The notes below the pieces were generated by a model. The model ran no database searches, had not been told where the DNA came from, and was given only the letters and a program-made list of their open reading frames with translations. The position numbers and the translations under genes are program-made. Shown in pieces: positions 57,809 to 64,000 of a stretch of DNA of 64,000 bases (its first letter is position 1; every line of letters begins with the position of its first letter). Origin of the DNA: Vitreoscilla filiformis (GTDB taxonomy: Bacteria > Pseudomonadota > Gammaproteobacteria > Burkholderiales > Burkholderiaceae_C); contig NZ_CP022423.1 of the NCBI RefSeq assembly GCF_002222655.1, positions 62,001 through 126,000 of the forward strand, read 5' to 3'.

Positions 57809-58324
57809 GTCGGTGGGCTCCTGGGGGTGGAGCTGGGCGCGCAGGCGTGCCTCAACGGCAGCCATGCCCAGCAGTGCGGGGTAATTGGTGAGGGCGGCCA
57901 TCTCCAGGCCCACCACGTCGCCGGTGGCCGGGTCGTAGCGCAGCACGGGGCTGATGTAGAGGTACTCGCGCGCTGCGATGTACCCCTTGGCGGCCTCCGT
58001 CCAGTCAGTGGTGGCCCACAGGCCTTGCCTATCGCGCCAGGCGAAGGCCTTCATCCAGCCCGCAGCAGGGGCCGGCTTGCCGTTTTCCTCGGCTTGGAGG
58101 GTTTGGTGTTCGTAGTCGATTACCAGCGGCGTCTTGGCCGCCGTGGCGTTCAGCTTGGCAGCCAGGGCGCGGCCCTGAGCGTCGGTGAGCTTCCAGGTCT
58201 TGCCTGGGCCTGGCCTGCCGTCACGCGCAGCAAACTCGCCAAACGGCAGCACCTGCACCTGGGAGGTATCAGCACTGCCCGACAGGGCCAGGGTGGAGGA
58301 GAGGAGGGCGAGCAAGTAGCGCAT
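57191..58324 (-). CDS. Mu I-like head protease with scaffold domain
   Basis: 377 residues from ATG 58324. The N-terminal 180 residues match the Mu gpI protease: VLPFGEFAARDGRPG, PLVIDYEHQTLQA (His in the putative catalytic set) and REYLYISPVLRYDPATGDVVGLEMAALTNYPALLG. The C-terminal half (from MDLLKLLQALFNLPQ, residue 173) is Ala/Gln/Leu-rich coiled coil, the scaffold part. In Mu the scaffold Z is made from an internal start of the same frame; an ATG at 57808 with an upstream CAGGAG fits. Confidence 0.9.
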   Translation of the reverse strand: MRYLLALLSSTLALSGSADTSQVQVLPFGEFAARDGRPGPGKTWKLTDAQGRALAAKLNATAAKTPLVIDYEHQTLQAEENGKPAPAAGWMKAFAWRDRQGLWATTDWTEAAKGYIAAREYLYISPVLRYDPATGDVVGLEMAALTNYPALLGMAAVEARLRAQLHPQEPTDMDLLKLLQALFNLPQATAEQMHSHITTLKAKAEQDAATATAAAALKTALTQLKTDLGLPTEGDITAPLAALKTKLNGGTGDAAGMEALRGMLATTQSELATLKASAQQRELDELLAAAIPTKFVPAMRAALEKLGKTDIAQLRAMVEAQPAMNAPLLDGQNGGKSPPPGDPNAELNATELGVCRAMGLTPEAYKKQKVAMAAANA

Positions 58325-58361
58325 GGCCACATGCTCGGGCCAGCGCCTGAAAGCTCATATC

Positions 58362-58907
58362 TCAGGTTGGATTGGTAAATGAGGCCGCAAGCCAGTGCGC
58401 CACCTCATCCGAAATAGCGTCCCGATCTACCGGCGCCAGCTCACCCTGCTCCGGGTCAGCAGTGAACAACCCACGTCGCGGCATGCGGTGGGTGCCGTAT
58501 TCGTGCAACAGGGGGATGCTCCACTCACCGCCCAGTGGCCCCGTCTTTCCGCCGTGTGACCGACGGGACATGAGCACCTCCAGCGTCGGTGCGGTCTTGT
58601 CGCGGTTATCCACTTGAGACGCCAACGAGTCCCGCATCGTCCCCGTGCGTTCCAGCAAAGTGCCCTGGCTGCGGCCCTTATCTTCAGCGTCGTACCGCTT
58701 CTGCGTAGCGGGGGACAACCCCGTCCACGCACTGCCGTCTGGCGCTTGCTTGGTGCTGAACCGCTCTCGGATGCGCCCTTCCCAGTCTGCTCCGATGTTT
58801 TCCAACATCGGTTGGAGGTTGTCCAGTCGCTGAACCGCTTGGCGCAACAGCGCCAGCAGCCGCTCTTCACCAATCAAATCCCCGACCAATCCGGCGTCGT
58901 TGCTCAT
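58362..58907 (-). CDS. Mu gpG-like virion morphogenesis protein
   Basis: 181 residues starting MSNDAGLVGDLIGEERLLALLRQ. Recognisable are IRERFSTKQAPDGSAWTGLSPATQKRY, TGTMRDSLASQV, and the end LLHEYGTHRMPRRGLF; the WTGLSPAT and HEYGT.RMPRR patterns are typical of the phage virion morphogenesis family. The start overlaps the stop of the small gene upstream (ATGA). Confidence 0.88.
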   Translation of the reverse strand: MSNDAGLVGDLIGEERLLALLRQAVQRLDNLQPMLENIGADWEGRIRERFSTKQAPDGSAWTGLSPATQKRYDAEDKGRSQGTLLERTGTMRDSLASQVDNRDKTAPTLEVLMSRRSHGGKTGPLGGEWSIPLLHEYGTHRMPRRGLFTADPEQGELAPVDRDAISDEVAHWLAASFTNPT

Positions 58908-59143
58908 TTTTTAACCTTGAACAACCGCTCCGCTACATCCACCGGTACGCCCCCGTCAATCGCACGGGCGCGGTTTGCCGCCATCAACTCCTCATCGACC
59001 TCAGCGGGGCCGCCGTCGAGGATGGAGTGGTGCAGCGCCGCATTGGTCGGCCTACCTCCCACCATTTGGTACATGGCATCACCGCGAGGCCGCAGGGCAT
59101 CGCCTGCAAACGGGTCAAAGTCACTTGGTAGAGGCATGGACAT
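58904..59143 (-). CDS. Small phage protein between MuF and gpG
   Basis: 79 residues from MSMPLPSDFDPFAGDALRPRG; an ATG two codons downstream (59137) is also possible. It is acidic, with ELMAANRARAIDGGVPVDVAERLF near the end and a Lys-rich terminus (KVKK). The start lies within the end of the MuF gene and the stop overlaps gpG, so it is clearly part of the head operon. Function unknown. Confidence 0.65.
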   Translation of the reverse strand: MSMPLPSDFDPFAGDALRPRGDAMYQMVGGRPTNAALHHSILDGGPAEVDEELMAANRARAIDGGVPVDVAERLFKVKK

Positions 59144-60782
59144 AACTCCAGAAGTGGCGCATCGCCAGCGCATCATCAAAGGGCAGCATGCCCTCCCAGG
59201 CGCTGCCCATCAGCAGAGCCTTCATGAGTGTGACACCCCCCGGCATGTGGGCGTATTCCGGCACACCCGCCAGGATGACATTCAGCGCAGGCGTGTCCAC
59301 TGACAGCAGGTCGCGCACCCAGCGATTGTCGTCTTGCAGCGCGTCAAACGCGCTCTGGAAGTCGGCCAGCTCTTGGCGCGCCACAGCAGGCAGCGTCTGC
59401 TGTGCCAACAGGGCCAGCGGATCAACCCCTCGTGAATAGGCAAACGTGCCCGTCTTGGGCACGGGGGCGAACCCGTAGCGTGCCCAGGCGTAGCCGCCCA
59501 CGTCCAGGTTGGCAATCAACTCGATGCGCCGCATCCCCATGCGCTGGTACTCGGGCACCAACGCCGACATCAACCGCTTGACAACACCTGCGCCTTGCAT
59601 GGCCTCGGGCAGTTCCAGCAAATCCAGCCGGGCCGTGCCCGTGTTGAAGTCGAACGTCTGCGTGAGCATCGTGGCTGTCCCGCCTGGCATTGGCACGTTG
59701 TGCCCGCGCACCGTCACACCCGGCCCATTGCGCTCTTTCATCACCACCATCCACGATGCGTTTTCCCCACCCATCACAGGTGGTGGCAATTGATCTGTGC
59801 CAGTGATGGCGCGCACCAGGGCCTGCGGATCCAGTCGCCCGTCTGTGAGGGCATGCAGTTGGGCAGGGGTGATTTCGTAGGGCTCCAGCCGCGCATCCTT
59901 CAGCCCCTGAGCAAACTGGTGCGGCGTCAGTGGCGTGCTGAGCTGAGGCGCCAAGTCGGGCATGGCGCGCACGATGTCAGCCAATACCACCTGCGCCACC
60001 TGGGGAGGCAACAGTGGCGCCGTGGCTTTGATGGCATCCACCAGCCCCTTGTCCCGCATCCCAGCCCTGCCAGGGTTGTAGGCAAAGTTCGGGTGCACGC
60101 CGATGGGCACTTGCATCACCTCGCCTGTGCCGGGGTGGATGTACTCGATGTCGGGCTCAGCCGGCGCAGTCCGCTTGATCGTTTGCCCGGCATCCTGGCG
60201 CCTTTGCAACTCTTTTTCGTCGAGTGAAAACGCCTGGCAGCGGCAGCGGTAGCGGCACGGTGGGTAGTGTGTGTTCCACCATGGGTCGTCCAACGGCAGG
60301 CAGACCCCGTCATACAACGCATGCTGGGCACTCACCCGCCCATCGTGCATCGTCTGGTACAGCCCCAGGGGCTTGCGGGCCTTCTGCTGTTCCATGCGCT
60401 GCCAGCGCGCCGCCGCATGGGTCATGCGGGTGTTGGTGTCGAGGATGAGGTTCAGGCGACGGTCATCAAACCGCGTCGTGCGAACCTCCCCCGTTTCAGG
60501 GTCGGTGATCTCGATGTCACCCCACCATCCCTTGGCCACCAGCTCGCCCCGCATGGCCTCGCGGAACCATTTGTCGCCCCGCCCCTCCTGGATGGCCTGG
60601 TCGAGCGTGCCCTGGAACAAGTTCAGGATGTCCAGCCGCGCTACGCCAGCCACGGCCACGCCGCGCGCGTGTTCGTCCTGGAACACATCCTGCCATCGGA
60701 ACGACGGCAGCAGATCGCCGCGCTCTGCAAACACACGCACGGCATCGCGGGGTGTCATCTGGCCCAGGTTCAGCATGGGCAT
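59121..60782 (-). CDS. MuF head morphogenesis protein fused to a GNAT-like domain
   Basis: 553 residues. The N-terminal MuF/SPP1 gp7 domain is shown by TRMTHAAARWQRMEQQKARK, GVCLPLDDPWWNTHYPP and CRYRCRCQAF. Residues about 340-450 look like a GNAT acetyltransferase: LDLLELPEAMQGAGVVKRLM fits motif A with its acetyl-CoA-binding loop, and RIELIANLDVGGYAWARYGF fits the later strand and the GYxWxRxGF element. The remaining 100 residues have no family match by eye. MuF proteins with C-terminal toxin or enzyme domains are known; this GNAT pairing is an inference from motifs. It starts 1 bp after the portal gene. Confidence 0.85.
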   Translation of the reverse strand: MPMLNLGQMTPRDAVRVFAERGDLLPSFRWQDVFQDEHARGVAVAGVARLDILNLFQGTLDQAIQEGRGDKWFREAMRGELVAKGWWGDIEITDPETGEVRTTRFDDRRLNLILDTNTRMTHAAARWQRMEQQKARKPLGLYQTMHDGRVSAQHALYDGVCLPLDDPWWNTHYPPCRYRCRCQAFSLDEKELQRRQDAGQTIKRTAPAEPDIEYIHPGTGEVMQVPIGVHPNFAYNPGRAGMRDKGLVDAIKATAPLLPPQVAQVVLADIVRAMPDLAPQLSTPLTPHQFAQGLKDARLEPYEITPAQLHALTDGRLDPQALVRAITGTDQLPPPVMGGENASWMVVMKERNGPGVTVRGHNVPMPGGTATMLTQTFDFNTGTARLDLLELPEAMQGAGVVKRLMSALVPEYQRMGMRRIELIANLDVGGYAWARYGFAPVPKTGTFAYSRGVDPLALLAQQTLPAVARQELADFQSAFDALQDDNRWVRDLLSVDTPALNVILAGVPEYAHMPGGVTLMKALLMGSAWEGMLPFDDALAMRHFWSYVHASTK

Positions 60783-60783
60783 G

Positions 60784-62394
60784 TCACACCCCCGGTTGGG
60801 TCAGATTGACATCCGCTGCTCCCAACACAGCGCCCTTCTGCCCCGCACGAGCAATGGCCTCACCCAGGGGACGTGTATCCATGCGCGCAGCCATTTGCGC
60901 CATACGTGCCCGCAAGCTCTCCAACGATTCGCCCGATGCCGCCGCTTTGTCAATCTCATCCAGCAGCGGCTGCACCAGCGGCGCCATGAGCGGCTTCCAG
61001 TGCGTCAGCTCGGCCTCGATCACATCATCCAGCACATCATGCGGCCCATGGGCTGGGGTGGGCGGCAGGGCACCGCGTGCGGCAGCGGCCTTGGGGGCCG
61101 GGGCAGGCGCCGGCTGCGGGGGCGGAACGAGCAACGGTGCGGGGGCGGGAGCACCCAACACCGCCTGACCTTCCGCCGCCATCGGAATTTTGAGCCGATC
61201 GTGCGCCCACGACACGGCAATGCGCATTCCCCCGGCGGCCAGCTTCGGCAGGTTTTCGGCAAACGTCTTCAGGTCTTCGGCCTGGTCGGTGAGCCACTTC
61301 CAGCGCGGGGCGCGGCGTGGGTCAACACCGGGTTTGTTGAGCGCGACCATCGGCCAGAGCAACTGCTGGGTCAGCGTGGTGGCGAGCTGGGCCAGATCGG
61401 CATCGCGGATGTCCATGCGCACCTCGTTGTGCACATTGCCCAGCGCCTGGGTGCCGTGCTGGCCCTCGCCACTGGTGAGCGTTTGCCCCACGATCACTTT
61501 ACTTTGCACCGCGTCCATGCGCTGCGCCATCGACAGGTAGGGCCCCTCGGTGCCCTCAGCCCCCTTGATGAGATCGATCTTCATGCCAGCAGGCATGATC
61601 CCCGCCGCATTGCGCCCCAGGCTCACCACAGCCTGCATCAGGCGGCTTTTCTCCGTGTCGCTCGCACCCACCGGAAAGGTGCCGATGCGCATGGGAATAC
61701 CCAGAATTTCCAAAATCTCCATCAGGTCGGTGTCACTGGCCCATTTGAAAAGATGCGGCCAGGCCAGCACCCGCACCAGCCCGTCACGGGTCATGTAGCC
61801 GTTCAAGCTGCGGTGACGGTGCAGCAGCCAACAACCCGGCAGCAACGGTTGGCCGTAGGCGCTGGAACCATCGCGCAGGTTCCAGCGGGTGCCGCGCTCG
61901 TCCGGGCACAGCCAGCGCGTGGGACGCGCTTCAAAGCTGACGGGCAGCAGCGCCCCGCCTTGCATCTCCCAGCGGATTTCCTGGGCTGAAACACTCTTCA
62001 AAACGGCATCCATCGCCGCTTTCTTGATCTGCGCCAGCGGCAGCTCCTCCACCCATTCAGCCACTTCCTCGGCCAACGCTTTCTCGGCAGCGCTGGCGTT
62101 GGGTGGCGGGGCGATCTGGTGCGGCGTGGCCACCACCACGGCAGCGCGCTTGTCCAGCTCGGCATAAACGTGGCCATCGCGCTCCAGCATGTCGTCGGCC
62201 AGGTCGAGCTGGGCCATTGGCTGACCCTGCTCGGCGTCTTGCAGGATGCTGGCCAGTCGTGCTGGGGTCAGCCCTTTGGCCGGGTGGGTGGCCCAGTCGC
62301 GCTGCAACATCGCCACGCGGGCGGTCTGCTGCTCTTGCATCGGAGCCACCTCAAACGGGCGGCCGTGCTGATCAACGATGGTGCTGGCAGGCAT
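60784..62394 (-). CDS. Mu gp29-like portal protein (DUF935)
   Basis: 536 residues. Matches the DUF935 portal family: DPARLASILQDAEQG-type opening (GLTPARLASILQDAEQGQP), LDLADDMLERDGHVYAELDKR, and later SYGQPLLPG-like and HRSLNGYMTRDGLVRVLAWP. The C-terminal 130 residues are Ala/Pro-rich and then helical. The portal forms the DNA entry ring of the head. It is followed directly by the MuF gene and preceded by terminase. Confidence 0.92.
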   Translation of the reverse strand: MPASTIVDQHGRPFEVAPMQEQQTARVAMLQRDWATHPAKGLTPARLASILQDAEQGQPMAQLDLADDMLERDGHVYAELDKRAAVVVATPHQIAPPPNASAAEKALAEEVAEWVEELPLAQIKKAAMDAVLKSVSAQEIRWEMQGGALLPVSFEARPTRWLCPDERGTRWNLRDGSSAYGQPLLPGCWLLHRHRSLNGYMTRDGLVRVLAWPHLFKWASDTDLMEILEILGIPMRIGTFPVGASDTEKSRLMQAVVSLGRNAAGIMPAGMKIDLIKGAEGTEGPYLSMAQRMDAVQSKVIVGQTLTSGEGQHGTQALGNVHNEVRMDIRDADLAQLATTLTQQLLWPMVALNKPGVDPRRAPRWKWLTDQAEDLKTFAENLPKLAAGGMRIAVSWAHDRLKIPMAAEGQAVLGAPAPAPLLVPPPQPAPAPAPKAAAARGALPPTPAHGPHDVLDDVIEAELTHWKPLMAPLVQPLLDEIDKAAASGESLESLRARMAQMAARMDTRPLGEAIARAGQKGAVLGAADVNLTQPGV

Positions 62395-62551
62395 GGTCAG
62401 GCTTTCGCGGTTTTAAGCCCATTGGCAGGGCTGGTGCCTCCAACCCCCTGCCGCGCGCCTGACAACGGCCTGTAAACGTTTATAAACAGTTTAGGCGGGC
62501 TATTGCGGCGCACGATTGGGATGCGGCGGCGGGTGTTGTGGAGGGAGCGGG
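62395..62551. other. Gap between terminase and portal genes with an AT-rich palindrome
   Basis: 157 bp with no gene visible. It includes TAAACGTTTA (62473-62482), an exact 10-bp palindrome, inside a longer imperfect dyad in an AT-rich patch. Other neighbouring gaps in this operon are a few bases long, so a promoter or regulatory site is likely. Confidence 0.5.
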
Positions 62552-64000
62552 CTAAATCCGCTCTCGGTCAAGATCAAAGGCGTGCCAGTCGTCTTCATTG
62601 CCTGGGCCATCGCGGCGGCGCTCTTCGGGCTGTTCTGCCCAGGCGCTAGCGGTAGCCGGCAGCGGGATGAAGTCGATCTCGCCCACCTCGCGGGCAAAGG
62701 CGTACACCAGCAGCAGCAGCGCAATGGCAAAGTCGCCGTGACGCTTTTGGCCCTTGCCACCGCCTTCGGCCGCAGCGGCGCGGGCGCCGGCGCTTTGCAT
62801 CGTTTCCTCGGGCAACACGGGCACGCCGCGTTTGTCCAGCGCGAAGCTGCGCAGGTCATCGCGCAGGTGCTCATCGCGGGGGATGCCGTCCAGCGTCCCA
62901 TCCTCCAGGCCCGCTTTGAGCTTAGGCATGTTGGCCAGGTAGAACTGGGCGGTGAACTTCACACCCTCCACCAACATGGCGCCGTAACGCTGCGCAGCGG
63001 CCTCGGCGTGCTCCGAGCCGTTGCCCGAGGCATCCAGCGCCGCACCGCGCCAGCGCGGCAGGTGGTCGATGATGTGCCAGAGGATTTGCCGTTGCACCGA
63101 AAACGGCGCGTTGCCCAGCTCCAGCACCAGGCGCACGCGCTTGATGAGGTCGGCGCCCTCTTCACCCACCGCGATGACGCTCAAGTGACCACTGCGCGCA
63201 AAGTCTTGCCCCAGGGCATGGGGGCGTTGCGGATTCAGGCGGCGTAGGTGCGGGGTGACAAACTCGGCCAGCCAGCCGGCCACTGCGTGGGTGCGCACAT
63301 CCTCGGGGAGGAAGGCAAACCCATCGCCCCAGCGTTTGCGGATGATCACCGGGCCGGTGGGCGCAGCGGGCCACGGTGCGGTCATGCGCTGGCTGATGAG
63401 TTCCAGACTGAGGTAGCGGCTGCCGCTGTTGCTGGGGATCACGTCCAGCTCCTCGGCGGCGCCATCGCCGTACAGCTTGCGGGCTCCATCGGCCCACGCC
63501 TTTTCGGCCTCTGGGGTGTAGGTCAGGCCTTTGCGCAGGCACACGCGCTTGTATAGGCCCGCTTCCACTGCCTCGTCAAACGTGACGCGGTGGACATTGG
63601 CTTGTGTGGGGGGCCCACGCTTGCCCGCGCGGATGTCTTGGATCAACTCGTTGAACGGGTTATCTGCCCCGTCATGCGTGCTGATGATGCGCACCTTATC
63701 GCCCCACAACAGCATGGCCAGCGCGGCTTTGAGCAGTGCGGCCAGGTCGGGGGCAAATGCGGCCTCATCGATGACGATCACGCCCTGCTTACCGCGTAGG
63801 TTGTTGGGGCGGCTGGACAGCGCCACGATGCGCCGCCCGGTGGCCGGGAAGCTCACCTCATAGGTTTTGATCAGTCGCTGCTGGCCGGAAGTGGGGTCTT
63901 TGCCGTCGTCAAAGATGCCCTCGCCGATTTGGCTGGCCACATAGCTGAACGCCTTGGCCCACATGGCCACGGCTTCGATGTACTCCCGCGCCATGTCGTG
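62552..64000 (-). CDS. Mu gp28-like terminase large subunit (5' end outside window)
   Basis: The frame is open past the window edge; at least 480 residues are visible from MAREYIEAVAMWAKAFSYVA. The ATPase Walker B is GVIVIDEAAFAPD, followed by VRIISTHDGADNPFNE. The nuclease half includes ALGQDFARSGHLSVIAVG, LDASGNGSEHAEAAAQRYG and HGDFAIALLLLVYA, with acidic residues in the usual order. The protein cuts and packages phage DNA. The N-terminal Walker A region is not in the window. Confidence 0.9.
   Translation of the reverse strand, partial: HDMAREYIEAVAMWAKAFSYVASQIGEGIFDDGKDPTSGQQRLIKTYEVSFPATGRRIVALSSRPNNLRGKQGVIVIDEAAFAPDLAALLKAALAMLLWGDKVRIISTHDGADNPFNELIQDIRAGKRGPPTQANVHRVTFDEAVEAGLYKRVCLRKGLTYTPEAEKAWADGARKLYGDGAAEELDVIPSNSGSRYLSLELISQRMTAPWPAAPTGPVIIRKRWGDGFAFLPEDVRTHAVAGWLAEFVTPHLRRLNPQRPHALGQDFARSGHLSVIAVGEEGADLIKRVRLVLELGNAPFSVQRQILWHIIDHLPRWRGAALDASGNGSEHAEAAAQRYGAMLVEGVKFTAQFYLANMPKLKAGLEDGTLDGIPRDEHLRDDLRSFALDKRGVPVLPEETMQSAGARAAAAEGGGKGQKRHGDFAIALLLLVYAFAREVGEIDFIPLPATASAWAEQPEERRRDGPGNEDDWHAFDLDRERI

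Larger units (their letters stand above)
40827..64000 (-). mobile_element. Mu-like transposable prophage, right-end portion
   Basis: From the terminal TGAAGC at 40827 to the window edge, all genes are on the reverse strand and match a Mu-like phage read from its right end: methylase, com, tail-tip proteins, tape measure, tail tube, gp37, gp36, gp35, T head, protease/scaffold, gpG, MuF, gp29 portal, gp28 terminase. The TGAAGC terminus resembles the Mu right end, and the host kinase gene stops exactly there. Mu-type transposition duplicates 5 bp of target; CTGCG at 40822-40826 is the predicted copy. The left end, transposase and early genes are outside the window. Confidence 0.92.

Overview
The window looks like a GC-rich betaproteobacterial chromosome, most likely order Burkholderiales. 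The grounds are the rpmH-rnpA-yidD-yidC-mnmE block next to dnaA-dnaN-gyrB, a two-piece MetH, a RnpA with a DnaA-box-encoded insertion, and a giant tandem UvrA. I cannot name the genus from sequence alone.

Layout. 1-8 kb: the 3' end of the homocysteine-binding half of methionine synthase, a lipoprotein, a MORN-repeat exported protein, the cobalamin half of methionine synthase, and (reverse) a KpsS-like capsule protein. 8-19 kb: the replication-origin region. gyrB, dnaN and dnaA run leftward and rpmH, rnpA, yidD, yidC and mnmE run rightward. DnaA boxes lie in the dnaA-rpmH gap and a second cluster lies inside rnpA. 19-23.5 kb: a KAP-type P-loop NTPase fused to an FGE-sulfatase-like domain, next to a PIN/HTH toxin-antitoxin pair. 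23.6-29.7 kb: a 2006-residue double UvrA carrying two in-frame copies of a 130-bp palindromic element. 29.7-37 kb: a defence-type cluster with a PIN protein, an XRE-ImmA/IrrE protein, an HTH regulator and a type III-like mod-res restriction pair. 37-41 kb: ordinary accessory genes (peptidoglycan-binding protein, nitrobindin-like protein, SugE/Gdx-type SMR exporter) and an OmpR-family two-component pair.

40.8-64 kb is the right-hand part of a Mu-like transposable prophage. It has inserted just after the H-box of the histidine kinase and destroyed it. Read inward from the right end, it carries a DNA adenine methylase overlapped by a Mu-type com gene, tail-tip and fibre-like proteins (one with a discoidin domain), a tape measure protein with an apparent frameshift in a G run, a tail tube protein, gp37/gp36/gp35-like proteins, a Mu T-like major head protein, a protease/scaffold, a gpG-like protein, a MuF head protein fused to a GNAT-like domain, a gp29-like portal and a partial gp28-like terminase. 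Mu-type head genes with a long tape measure and a single tube protein, and no sheath gene in view, indicate a Mu-like siphophage (B3/D3112 style). The left half of the prophage lies outside the window.

The strongest candidates for undescribed biology are the KAP-FGE fusion, the 130-bp palindromic element read in two different frames inside uvrA, the MuF-GNAT fusion, the com-methylase overlap, the nested palindromes between tape measure and tail tube genes, and the DnaA-box cluster inside rnpA.
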